Shown: positions 22,493 to 34,035 of the stretch, one piece after another
How the letters are laid out: each line of letters opens with the position of its first letter
Numbering within the stretch: position 1 is the stretch's first letter
NCBI GenBank assembly: GCA_023213395.1
Contig: CM041465.1
Span: 158,913,741-158,977,740 of the forward strand
DNA from: Cycas panzhihuaensis
Taxonomy: Eukaryota > Cycadophyta
DNA length: 64,000 bases
Direction of reading: 5' to 3'
Made by a program: the position numbers and the translations under genes
Notes under the pieces: model-generated
What the model was told of the DNA's origin: nothing
The model's input: only the letters and a program-made list of their open reading frames with translations
Databases searched by the model: none

Positions 22493-23950
22493 GTGATCCA
22501 AATGGTTGGGGCTACTTCTTCGTATGCCCTTACTTGGTCTCAAGCCGCCAAAGAAGCAACTAGTACTTCTTCCTCTACTCTCTCCGATCCTCTTCCAGAG
22601 AACCCTCCTCCGGAAATACCTCTCTTCCCCAAGGCTATTCCTATTCGCCCGGGTCGTTATGATTTTCGAAGGGCACTTACCCAACCTACTACGAAGGGTA
22701 AGCATTTCTCCATTGTGGACGAGCTTCATACTGTTGTCGTAGGAATGTCCTTGATGGACATTTTGAGGAGTTGTCCCAAGCAACAGACTCTCCTCTTAGA
22801 AGCTTTAGGATCGAATGACGTACCTGTTCACGCTTTGGGCATTACCCAAAGTCGTGAGCCTATTATTTCTTTTGATCCTAAGGACCTTCCTCCCGCGTGT
22901 GAAAGGGAACGTCAGTAGAACTTTCCATTTACTATTACCATCGATACACCTGATTGTACCCTGCGAAGGGCTGTTGTTGACAACGGTTCTTCTGTGAATG
23001 CCATGCCCTTGCGTGTCATGCAAGAGCTTGGTATTTCTGCCTTGGAACCTGTTCCATGGTGATGCCAAGGTTATGATGGTAGCAAGAAGACCCCGTTGGG
23101 ATCTGTCGCGATTCTGCTCACCCTTGAGGGCAAGACTGTCCTCGCTAATGTTGTAGCCCTTGACGTCGATGTCGACTACAACCTTCTCTTAGGTCATCCA
23201 TGGCTCGACCAAATGGGAGCTGTGTGTTCGACTCTCTGGGGACAACTTAAATTTGTCCATGATGGACGAATGAGGGTTGTTCCTCGCGAACGCCCACTTG
23301 CCAAACAAACCTGTCCTGCTAATCAGGCAAGCCAAGGTCCTTCTACTCATGCCTTGGCTTGTTCCATTGGTATACCCAATCCGTCTGAAGAAGATCCTGC
23401 ATCTTCTTTTCCTAGTCTCACGCGTTTCACTCCTATTGGCGTTAGGAGCTATGGGTACCTCGCCTCATTTAGTAACGACGAGTCGCACGACGAGGGCGAG
23501 GATTGTCTTCACCCTGTCTCTTTCCTCTACACCAGTAGATCGCACCCATCTCGTTCTAGATCTCCATCTAGAACCTCTCTCATTGGTGAAACTAGCCACT
23601 CCTACGTGTCGCATGTCATTGCTCATGTTGACTCGTCTGTCATCAGTTCTTCCCCTTCATCACCCCCCATAGGTGATGGCTTCGAAGAACTGCCTTTCAC
23701 TCCTTCCAAGAAGCCTCCTTTTGACTCTCTTTTAGAGTCTTCTAGTACTTCATCTACTCGGAGTAAGGTCATCCACGGGGTGGATTACTTCGAGGATGAT
23801 GAAGCCTTGCTCGAGCACCTAGCGGGCTTCGTACCTAACTTGCCTTCTGGTCACCATAGGCTTGGCCACCAGAAGATCCTTGCAATTAGGTCCACACTCA
23901 CTGACCCAATCCTGTCCCCTATTCCATCTCCTCCCGTTGACGTTGCCCCC
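22493..23950 (+). pseudogene. Gypsy unit 2 linker and aspartic protease
   Basis: The linker frame 22493-22918 ends in a TAG shared with unit 1. The protease then reads RRAVVDNGSSVNAMPL (~22965-23010) and YNLLLGHPWLDQMGA (~23178-23222), in a frame that stays open from 23096 into the RT leader at 24082. One stop near 23060 (TGG to TGA) interrupts PR. The active-site loop is DNG as in unit 1, so Asn at this position is probably a family trait. Confidence 0.75.
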
Positions 23951-23959
23951 CTCTACTTC

Positions 23960-26772
23960 AATGAGGGAAATGCCATGTGGATGGGGGCAACCCAAGACAT
24001 AGTCTTGGCCCCCGGCAAGGTCATTAAGGTCAGGCTGGAATGCTCTCCTGATGAGGTAAGGGAGTATTCCCTTTTGTTCTAGGAGTTTCAGGATGTCTTC
24101 GTGTGGGATTATGCTGACATGAAGGGGATTGACCCCTCCATTGTCACCCATAATCTCACCACCATCCCTGGCGCCCGCCCCATGTGCCAAAAGAAGCGTC
24201 CCCTTCACCCAAAGCTCTCAGTCATCGTCAAGATGGAGGTTGAAAAGCTCTTGGATGCTGGACTCATTACTTCCATTGACTACCCCAAGTGGGTGTCCAA
24301 CATTATCCCCGTTGCTAAAAAGAACGGGGCCATTCGTATATGTGTCAACTTCCACGACATTAATAATGCTTGTCCTAAGGACAACTTTTCGCTCCCCTTC
24401 ATCAATCAAATCATTGATCGAACTGCTGGATTCGAAGTCATGTCCTTAATGGACAACTTCTCTGGTTATAACCAGATCCAGATATCTCTTGAAGACTGCC
24501 ACAAGACGGCCTTCACTACACTGTGGGGTACCTTTGCCTACAAGGCAATGCCCTTTGGCCTTAAGAATGTAGGTGCTACTTATCAGAGACCTATGCATTT
24601 CATCTTCCACAACCTCATTGATTACACATTGGAGGTCTTCATGGATGACATGATGGGCCTCTCACGCGTCAGGGCCCATCATCCGTCCGACTTACGGGCT
24701 ATCTTCTCACGATGCCGCAAGTATCATGTTAGCCTAAACTAGCTCAAGTGTGTGTTTGCCTTTACTTCGGGCAAACTCCTTAGATTTCTTGTGTCCAAAC
24801 GAGAAATCCAGATTGATCCTGATAAGGTCAGGGCAATCCTTGACATGCCGCCTCCTAGAACCCAATGACAGATTAAGTTATTTTTAGGTAGGCTCGATTT
24901 TCTCAAGCGCTTCTTGGTAGACTTCGCCGTAAGTGCTAAACCCCTTATGAACCTATCAAAGATGGGAGCTCCTTTTATTTGGTCTAACAAGACCCAAGAG
25001 GCTTTTGAAGGACTCAAGGAAGCTCTCGCTTCTGCTCCTACACTGGCACCCCCTCGCTTCGATAGGCCCTTTGTCCTATATACCTCGGCGACTGACGAAT
25101 CCTTGGGCGCTATGTTAGCTTAGGAGGATGACTTATAAGTCGAGAGGGCTATTTATTTCATCATTCGCACCCTCGTGGCTGCTGAACTTAACTACTCTCC
25201 TACTGAAAAGGAGTGCCTCTCCTTGGTCCACGCGACCAAGAAGTTTAGACACTACTTACTTGGTAATACCACCAAGGTGATCATCCAATCTAATCCCTTG
25301 CGATACTTACTCACTCGTTCGGTTGTGGGTAGGGTCGTCAATGTCCTACTTCAAGAATTCAACCTTCATATCATAAACTGGAAATCAAAGAAGGGAATGG
25401 TGGTGACCGAGCAGCTCACAAACGCCCCTATTCCTAACTTCTTTGATACTCCAGTCGACGATTCTCTCCCTGATGAGTCCATTTTGACGATTCAAGACGT
25501 CTCTCCTTATCCACTGATCGACAATGAGTGGTATGGCGATATAGTGCGGTATCTCACACAACAGCAATACTGCCCTGATGCTAGTACTAAAGTTAGATCT
25601 CGTATCCAGACTTCTATTAGGCGATACTTCCTCATGGATGAAGTATTGTACAAGAGGTCCTTCGATGGGATCCTCCTCTGCTGCGTCACTACCGACGAAG
25701 CTGACCAAATACTCTGCGAATGCCACCATGGTATTTGTGGGGGCCACTTTGGAGGCCAGTCTATGGCTCAGAGGATCCTCTGCATGGGTTACTTCTGGCT
25801 GTCCCTTTTTAAGGACGCCCATGCCTTTGCCTTGAGATGTCGGCGATGCCAGGAACATGCCAACATCTCCCATTTTCCTTCCAAGGCCCTTCACCCTATT
25901 ATTTCTCCATGGCCTTTCACTCTGTGGGGGTTAGACCTCATCGGGGCTATTTCTCTACCTTCGTCATTGCAGCATAAGTTTATCTTGACTGCCACCGAAT
26001 ATTTCACCAAATGGGCAGAGGCCATTCCCTTAATTACTACTCCTGGTAAAATGATAGCTACATTTATTTACCAGCATATCATTAACCGTTTCAGGATTCC
26101 GGACGTCTTAATCACTGTCAATGGAACCCTCTTTTGTAACAAGGAGATGGATGAGCTTTGCGAGAAGTTTAAGATTTCTCACAAGACTTCTTCTCCTTAC
26201 TATCCTCAGGCAAATGGCCAAGTGGAGTCTTTTAATAAGACTCTCGTTAATATCCTGAAGAAAACTGTTGCTCAGTCTCAAAGAGACTGGCACCTTCAAC
26301 TGCCTTATGCTTTGTGGGCTTACTGCACCTCTATCTGTTTCGCCACGGGATGACCCCATTCTCCCTGGTCTACAATACCGAGGCGGTACTCCCATTGGAG
26401 GTAGAGATTCCTTCTTTACGAGTCTCTCTTCGAGGTCTCATCAATGAAGAGTCAATCCATCAGGCTTGCCTTCTGGACCTCGAGGCTTTAGATGAGAGGC
26501 GCTTAGCTGCTTACCAGGCTAACCTGGCATCCAAAGCTCGCTCACAAAGGACCTACGATAAACATCTTTGTTCCCGTCCTTTGTTTCCTGGCGACCATGT
26601 CCTCAAGCTTGAATATCTTCATGATTGTTTGACCAAATTTAAACCTCAATGGGTTGGCTCTTTCATCATTATCGAGACCGTCTGTAATGGAGCTTATAGG
26701 ATTGCCACCCTGGAAGGTCTTAAGTTTGAGAAAGCTGTTAATAGAAAATTCCTTGAGAAGTTTTACTCGTGA
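23960..26772 (+). pseudogene. Gypsy unit 2 RT, RNase H and integrase
   Basis: RT (24000-24740) with FMDDMM intact at ~24640. Gypsy RNase H (~24910-25390) with LYTSATDESLGAMLA and AELNYSPTEKECLSLVHATKK. Integrase (25420-26772) with zinc site HHGICGGHFG...CRRCQEH, first catalytic Asp in WGLDLIG, and Glu in PQANGQVESFNKTL. The second Asp is lost (LITVNGTLF where the family has TDNG), so integration activity is excluded. Stops at 24082, 24740, 25121 and 25135 and a frameshift near 26353 break it. Integrase follows RNase H directly: the dual RNase H normally found between them in Tat elements is not here but at 30434. Confidence 0.9.
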
Positions 26773-27402
26773 CCCTGCTGTCCCTTCTCGCACGCTCTGA
26801 AATGAGCCTAAACTACCATCTCGAGTTGTGCCCATTTCTGCCAGCCACAGGTAGAATGGCAACTTATGATGGCCTTCTCTTCTTCCTTCTAGTTCCTCCT
26901 ACGGAACTCGTGTTCCCATATTCTTTTGGGACTTTTGTCTTCCTATTTGGGCATCCCCCAGTTAGGAAAACACTCTGGAGTATCGTTACTCCCCCTCTCT
27001 CACCTGGTGTTTCCTTCGCATATCCTGCTATGCTCCTCCATGGATGTGCGTGTTGCTCTATCTTTAACCCCACACGTGCCTATCACCTCTACTCATAGTG
27101 GACGTGTGTACTCTTGTTAGATATATAGCCATGCATGGAAGGAAATACGTACATCATATAACAAAGCATCTATAACATATATAACAAAACATACATGTCA
27201 TCTACCACACATGATATACACATAATCTCATATCAAAATGGAGTACCAATTACCCGTCTATATATATACATTCAAATCATATGTTACATCGTACATATGG
27301 GAAGCCAGTGTCCTTACAGGGGGGGTATAATCATATGACTCTATATATGACCCCCTGGAGGCCTGCGCTTTCCCCTACTAAAATCAAATACATACCTCCT
27401 AC
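26773..27402 (+). other. Post-integrase spacer
   Basis: From 26773 to ~27110 the sequence keeps the gypsy composition, without a motif I recognise (a 109-codon frame at 26769-27098 is not convincing). From ~27120 it becomes AT-rich (many CATATA words). That section would be the 3' untranslated tail of the antisense gene ending at 27403. Confidence 0.45.
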
Positions 27403-29922
27403 TCTATTGCTGCCCTGCTCTTGGGGCACCATCTCCTGGTCTGTGTGATCCCTCTCCTGGGGACCGCATCCCTCCGAGGCTCCTCCTGGGCCTCCCCGAG
27501 CTCCCTGCCTCGCTCCCCTCGTCACGTGGCTATCTTGGGGTCGTCACTACCATATGGGTATACATCCTGCTTCTGCTCAACCTCAATGCCACCTGGTCTA
27601 CTAGCTGATCGTATTGAGCCTGGATACGATCCCTCTCTCCCTCTACTCCCTAGAGTCTCTTCTCCATGCTCCATAACCTCTCTTCCGTCCCTCGGAGACG
27701 CTTCTCTAGGACCACCATCTAGACCCTGCCCTTTGTGTCTCTACCTGCTCCTCCCCGAGCCTCTAGAGCCTGTACGCGACTCCACGATGCGTCTCGCTCG
27801 CTCCTGGCCTCATCCAACTCCTGTTGCATCTGTCCCCTGAATGCTATATGCTCATGGGACTCTGCAGCCCAGATATCTCTTGCCCTCGTCAACGGGATAA
27901 ATTCTGCCGTGTGGGCACCTACCGATCTAGGTGCATCCTCTACCTAGATGGGCGGCTACCCCTCTGCGTATACGTGAGGGAACATCTCCCTTACCATGGC
28001 CTCTACTAACCGCCGAATCTCATGCACAGAATCTAACATACCATATGACAGTATATATCCAACGCATCTAGAAATAAAACCAAACTAAACTATCTATCCG
28101 GCTATTAAACGACGGGAAATGGTTAGGCCTCACTTGCTGTGGCTGCCGGCTCCTCTGCCTGTGCGATAACCTCTCTCCTCATTAGGACTGGCTCAGCTGT
28201 CGCCTCTCTGGATCTCCTCACGATCCATAGCCTGCGGGCCCTCGTCACTATCCCCCTGCTCTCCTCTACAGCCCCTGATGGGCCTGCTTCTCCGCTGACA
28301 ATCCCGGATGGTCCCGCTGCTCCTCCTGTTGTCCCTGATGGACCTGCCTCTCCCACAGGTCGTGACAGGCCGGCCCCATCTCCTCCATCTCCGTTGTCAT
28401 CATCATCACCTGGGAGTGCCCCTGCTCTGCCTATCTCATTGTCACTATCCCACCTCACTGCCCTACACAGATCTGCCACATAATCCGTCATAGTGAGGAG
28501 GTCCAGCGATGTAGCCTCCACTGAGCATCAGACATGGGCCTGGTCCTCTGTCCCCCTCAGCCTGGTCTACCACCTGTGGACTATCGGGGCCCACTCTGCA
28601 ATGGGGTGTGGTCCCCCCGCTGGTGCCACTGCTCCAAAATGATCGAAGAACCAACACTATAGCAACGTGATGTATGATAGTCCTCCCCTGCCTATCATCC
28701 TGATAGCATCCAGCTGCGCGACGAGGTTCGCCGCTATCAGGGTAGCCTAATCCATCCTCTCGCCGGCCTCACAGTGGCGCACTGCATCCATCCATCGCCT
28801 AGGGATGTTCCTATAGCTTTGTTTCCGGGAAACCCAGAACAGAATGCACAATGTGATAAGCTTCCTCACCTGAGGAATCCTGGACATAACCATAGTCTGG
28901 AGAGGAACTCCTCTCATCTCCCATCTATCTATCCCTGTGAAGAATACCACTGCCTCTCATGTCGCCTCATTCTAGTAACGCGCTCCTAAGACAACCGACC
29001 TCCCGGTCCGGTACTCCCGATCCGTCAGATATCCCTCGGCGTCACTGTTATGTCTCCCACTTGGGGTAGGTGGAAAACGTGCCTCCTTCGGTCCCAGTGT
29101 GATACGATATCCACTAATAACCTCTGCTTTGATGTATACTGAGGTGTCTTCAGGGCCTTAAATAGGCCGCACCTTCACAGGACCCCCTTGTCCTCCCTGG
29201 ACATCATCTCGATGTAACTGAGCATCACCATCCTTATGTTCTCGCGGTTATCCACCACGATAACAGCCTGTCAACACCACAAAATAGTCAAAGTCAAGCC
29301 TATGTCAGTCCTCTATCCTTCTAGCTATTTTCCAACCCTATTTGATTGAGACTTGGGGCCTCATGGCCCCCCATCTTATTTTTTCTGCAGATTTACCTTC
29401 GTACCGCACTAAACTTCGCGGTACTGCAAAGTTTAACTCGGGTCTCGCGGCGATCGGGGCCCCACGGTAAAGATCGCGGCACCGCGATCTTTATTGCAGA
29501 TGACAGCACCCCCTAAAAGGGGTTTACGCTAAAAATAAAAATCTTACGAGTGGACCTGGGGCCCAGGACCGAGGCTCCCTAATGCTCAGGTCCCTCCTCT
29601 TTCTGGGTCCAATTCGGACTCCGAGAGGCCATCATTTGCCCATATGAGGTATAAAAACTATATAAAAATCAACAAAAAACACTGAAATTAAAACGGTGAA
29701 ATGGGATGGGTTTCATAGGATCCACTCACTAGATCCGACCTGGCTGTCGTCATCTCGCTCTGCTGGTCTCGGTGACTATCTTTGTGCTCTGATCCAACGG
29801 TCTGATCTCCCTCTGCGTGCCTCCGAAGTCAGGTGGTGCTCCGTTGCATAAGGAAATGGCTCTGGTTTCTCTCGAGAGCCGGTGAAAATGAATCTGTTTT
29901 CCGTCGAATTTCCTTATATAGG
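27403..29922 (-). pseudogene. Antisense plant-mobile-domain (PMD/MAIN-like) gene inside gypsy unit 2
   Basis: Read on the minus strand. A TATA box (29911-29922), an ATG at 29753 and a short exon of 8 codons end at a GTGAGT donor (29729-29724). The acceptor TTGACAG ends at 29268, and the next exon continues in frame with VVDNRENIRMVMLSYIEMM. Then comes SHWDRRRHVFHLPQVGDITV (~29113-29045), the signature of plant mobile domains (W-x-x-x-x-x-x-F-H-L-P...GE/D-x-T-V-T). Further on are RRWMDAVRHCEAG, GGLSYITLL-stop-CWFFDHFG, an acidic/Gly-rich tail (28123-28521; DDDDNGDGGDGAG) and a charged heptad-like region (MQQELDEARSERDASWSRVQ, then LEKRLRGTEERLWSMEKRL, 27600-27840) typical of coiled coil. Several in-frame stops and at least one frameshift make it a pseudogene. 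PMD proteins act in nuclear gene and transposon silencing, and PMDs are also known inside plant transposons. It lies opposite to the retroelement's transcription. Domain call by eye. Confidence 0.6.
29911..29922 (-). promoter_or_regulatory. TATA box for the antisense gene
   Basis: The minus strand reads CCTATATAAGGA, 158 bp upstream of the ATG at 29753. Spacing and direction suit the antisense mobile-domain gene. Inference from motif only. Confidence 0.5.
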
Positions 29923-30433
29923 TGGGGACCCCGATGGCACTACCTCAAGTTTTGCTCTCGCGACAACCATTGGGACCATCCCATTTCCTCGATCACCTTT
30001 ATCTTTTGGTCCTGCCTCCCGCTGCGCTCCTTTGGTGCATTTTTTTCTCTTTCTTGTAAGTGCATTTATGGCACCTCATCATTACACTTTTTACAAGGGC
30101 CTTCTGCCTCGTTTTACGTGCCACTCCTATACATGCCTGAGTTTATACTCGTTTAGCTCGTTTCACCATCCTGGACTCGTTTCTGTAGCTCTTTTATGCT
30201 CCTGGGATCTTCAGAGGGAATGCTCCCCTGTCCGGGGGCATGTTTTGCTTCCCAAGGCGACCTTTAGTACTCTAGGGTGCTTTTTCTCCGTTGGCTCTCA
30301 AGTAGTGGTCGGACTACTTGCTCTCGTCCTTGGGAAGCCTCATTGCTAGGTCCTCCTATCCTTGACGGCCACTTATTGCCTGCCTTTCGAGTCTCTCACT
30401 TGCTCCATTATTGTTTATTATTACTAGGACTTT

Positions 30434-30862
30434 GTGTCACCCATGTCCCTCTATATTTTTACCAACGACGGAAGTTGCGGTAACCCTGGACCTTCTGTCA
30501 CTGCATGGATTCTTCGCAGCCCCTCTGGACATGATTTCCTACGCTCTGGGTTCTTCCTCCTAGAGGCTACCAATAATAAAGCCAAGTACACAGCTGTTAT
30601 TGAAGCTCTCACTGATGCTCTCCGTTTCCATCATGGACCTATCATTTTGCTTTGTGACTCCCAGGTTATGGTGTCCCATCTCACCCAGGTTTACCAGGTG
30701 TGATGCTCTCACCTAAGAGCCTTTGCTTCGATCGCCAGATCTCTCCTGGCTTGTTTTTAGTCTGTCAACATTCGACACATTCCTCAGGCCCTCAACGTTA
30801 AGGTAGATAGTCTCGTTCGCCTTATCCTTGAGCACCGCCTTCCTCTTCTTGTTGACTATCCC
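30434..30862 (+). pseudogene. Archaeal-type RNase H (aRNH) of gypsy unit 2
   Basis: Bases 30434-30703 encode SLYIFTNDGSCGNPGPSVTA, EATNNKAKYTAVIEAL and IILLCDSQVMVSHLTQVYQV. After a stop, RHIPQALNVKVDSLVRL follows (~30765-30820). This is the pattern of the RNase HI of archaeal type recruited by Tat elements (DGS...GNPG, NNxAEY, CDSQLV, N-x-x-AD). The first Asp, the DSQ Asp and the last Asp are present. The catalytic Glu of NNxAEY is Lys, so it is inactive even without the stop. It lies 3' of integrase by 3.66 kb. The in-family role would be cleavage of RNA-DNA hybrids during reverse transcription. Confidence 0.85.
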
Positions 30863-31278
30863 TGAGGGTTGTCCGGTCGCTCTGTCACCCAAACCCTAGG
30901 TCGTCATGCGCTGCGCCTCGCGATGCATTCACACCTCTGAAACTTAGCCGCTAATGAGGTTAAACTATGGTGACTACCAGTTCCGTTTACTCATCTCTTC
31001 TACTTGATTATGCACATCCCTTTGCATCTTTTATGGTGGGGGACAAGCCCCTTGCCCTTTGTATTTCCCAGTCGATTCCCGGGTGGCACATAGGCAACCC
31101 CTATGTTGTTTTCACCTCTATCTTCATATCCACGCGTTCCGCCATGACACTCGCCGGCACCCTTGACTACTATTATGATCTTGATTTATATATCTACATA
31201 CACATGTGCTATTGACAGTTGTGTTTCTAGCATTTGCCATCGCACCATGCTTGGCCGTGAGGCTCTGGCGCGAGGCGG
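30863..31278 (+). other. Gypsy unit 2 3' untranslated end and presumed PPT
   Basis: No coding motif; an 82-codon frame at 30967-31215 is not recognised. The purine-biased GCGCGAGGCGG directly before the LTR at 31279 is the likely polypurine tract, weak by usual standards. Confidence 0.45.
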
Positions 31279-34035
31279 TGTTTCCTTACGAGAATGGATA
31301 CAGTGGTCGACCTGTAAGTGCAGATATGCTCCCCACCTTATTGTTGTTTCCTTTGTGATGAGTATATACTTGCATGCTATGATTTCGTAGATGGTCCTGT
31401 TGTCATCTACACCTATCTAGCCTATGACGACTATAGCGGGGGCACATTCCCAGCGAGTGTGGCACCTCGGTGGCCATGTCACTTCCTGCATTCTAACCTA
31501 CTCACCTTAAGACCCATTTGGCTCATATCATCCCCACCTATGTGATGATCCATCATCGTTTGGTCGACTTGTTACACTTTTGAGTCCTATTGTTGTTCCC
31601 TGTGGCTCATTTGTTAGTTTGTTTGCCTCTGGGCAGGTGGCCCTGCCCCTTACTGACCTCCTTGGTCATCGGCCTGACCCAGTGTTGTTTGGGCAGTTTA
31701 GCCTCTGGTCCTGCATTGCGGTAGATTTCGATCTGCATGAGATTCTGCATGATCTGCCAGTTCTGGCGTTGCATCGTCACAACTTATTTTTAAAAATCTG
31801 CCATGGTAATTATCGCATTTATTATGGAATTGTCACATGTCTCACGACTTAACTCACCGTCAACTGTGCCCTAATCGTTTGATTAGGGTTAAGGCTCGGT
31901 ATTTAAGTCTTACCTAACTCATTTTAGGGAGTTTTTTGCCTCATTTTGGAAGGATCACAAGGAAAAACGCCCTGTTGTCTACTGTTCCCAGCTGCTCCAC
32001 TACTGTTTCAGGACTTGCAACTACTCTCTAGCATCCAGCTCTCCTCTGGTTTGGCTGTGACATCTTCCCAACCCCTTGCACACCTTGGAGAGGGCCTCTT
32101 TGAAGAGTTTCCAGGACTTCCTTGCCTGGGCAGCCATCAAGCAGTCTCAAGTGCAGGCTTTTCTTTCAGCTATCTTAGCAGGGGCTCCATACCCTCGCTC
32201 CACGCCTTTCTCTGATTTCTCAGCCTCTTTCTAGCAAGTTTTGACAGAGGCAAATGCCTCCCATCTTCTCTATAGCTATTTGTTAGTTTAGGGTCTTTCC
32301 TTTGCCCAATTTATGCCCAGTTTTTGTATATTTATACTAGCTTGTCTTATCTCGTTCCAAGGGTTATTTCTTGCCTTTCCCTTGGGCTTTTTGCTCTGCT
32401 GTTAGGGCCTCTTTTCCTGTGTTTCACGCCCAAGACAGCAGTCAAGAGGGATACATAAGGTTTGGGATAGAGCTAGGTGGATTCCGTACCACCTTCTACC
32501 CTCCCTAAGAGGCTTTTTGCCCTTCAAACCTCCCTTTTTGCCTCGTGCTACTCTTGGGGTGGAGTAAGGGTTTAGTAGGCTATTTCCAACTGCTGAAATC
32601 AGCGTTGGCACTTGTTGCAGCGCTGGTTTGAGGGCTCATTTCCTTAATCCGGGCAACATATAAGCCCCGGTTACCTTTCTTAGCTCAATCCTCTTCTCAA
32701 CGGTCTGGTTTGCTTCCCATAGCACCCTGGCCTTGTTGAGCTTTGATTTGGGCTCTTTTATATCTCTACTGTCCCATTTTTCAGCCAGCCTTATAGCCAT
32801 ATCCTCGTTGCCTTGTGGCTTCTTGAGGGAGGGTAGGGTTGCTCTTTGCGGGAGGTGGGCCACTCCGAGGCTTACTTATCTACTTACTGTTCATTTTGAG
32901 TAGTTTGTTTTGCTATAGATTATTGCTGCAACCTTGTGGTTCATGTACACTAACATATAGATACAGAGATTTAATTTTCATATATGTACGCACGTGTTAT
33001 TGGAACTCCACTTTGTGTTGTTAGCCTCTTTTCCTTGGAAAGGGATATTTGTGCTTACATGCAGGTACACGAAAGGCGTAAGGGATTTCCTCCTCTTGTC
33101 TCTTGTGGGTAAGTGCTTTTATTATATTTTATTTTAGCATTTCATTTGCTGCCATCATTTTCCTTTTTTTCCTTTCTTGGCACTCTAGTGTCGCTTCCGG
33201 GGAAGGTAAGGAAGCCCCACGCTTTGTCCCACCGCGACCCCTCTCGTTCGCCGTGCTTTGTGGAGCGATCTTGGATACCTTGTGGGAACGTCGCCGCTTC
33301 AACCGCGTCTCCATTCCGGGTATGTGCTCTCGCTCCACTTCATTTTCTTTGCTTTAAAAGATTTTGCACGGTAGTAATTAGATCATTTGAAAGGAAAAGG
33401 GAAACCGACTCTTTCTTTTGGTTTATATTCCGTTTGTTACATTTCACACATTATATCTATCATAGGAAAAGGTTTTAGGAAGCTTTCCCTTTTAACCTTT
33501 TCCTTCATCTTGTAAACTTCACCCATGTCCTATTGACTTGTTATACTTGGTTTAGTTTACTTGCGTGTGTCATAGCACCCTCCTTTCTCTTGGTTACTCC
33601 TTCGAAGGGGGAACTCTTGATCGATTGATCATTCCCATTCCCTTCATCCTTCCTCAGTTTTCTTCCGCCTAGCTGGATAACCGAGAAGATCTTATTCGTA
33701 GGTTGCTCACATACTTATCCCTCACTCGTTTCCCTCTGTTATAGGGAAACCCTCGAGGGGTTCTCTCCTTTCCCTTCCGGCCATCCAAGGGTGGGAGGAT
33801 CCTTCTCCTAGATCTACCCAGGTTAATCTTCCACCTCCTCTCTTCTTAACTGAAGTGGGGAACCACCTTTAGGTAGCTGGGTACCATCCGCAGGTCCCGA
33901 ACTCACGTTCCGGCGCACGGGGCGCCCTGCGTGGTATTTGCCTTACTCGTAGGTTCTTGTCCGCACCTGGTAGTGCCATTGATCGCCCTCGTTATTCCTA
34001 TTCAGTTAGGTAGTTATCCCGTAGACGCGCATCCA
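31279..34035 (+). repeat. Gypsy unit 2 3' LTR (~2.76 kb)
   Basis: Begins TGTTTCCTTACG and ends GCGCATCCA, full length and co-linear with 10590-13350. It contains the TATTTAAG box (31900-31907). It is closer to the truncated LTR at 18069-19995 than to the first LTR in the diagnostic segments I compared (32400-32460; 33660-33690). Confidence 0.88.

Larger units (their letters stand above)
10590..34035 (+). mobile_element. Tat-type Ty3/gypsy complex of two fused units
   Basis: A GC-richer block with three copies of one long LTR and two copies of the internal region: LTR (10590-13350), gag-PR-RT (13519-18042), fusion, LTR lacking its 5' part (~18069-19995), gag-PR-RT-RH-INT (20165-26772), antisense mobile-domain gene (27403-29922), aRNase H (30434-30862), LTR (31279-34035). 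The order RT-RH-INT is gypsy, and the extra archaeal-type RNase H points to the Tat lineage. The second and third LTRs share private variants (an insertion reading CGCCTAGC near 19628 and 33667, absent at ~12985), so they are the pair of unit 2 and the first LTR belongs to unit 1. Flanks GTTAC (left) and CCCTA (right) do not match. Confidence 0.85.

Noticed and set aside
25385-25894. 169-codon minus-strand frame under gypsy integrase
   Set aside because: Shadow of the well-identified plus-strand integrase; the GC-rich composition opens many alternative frames.
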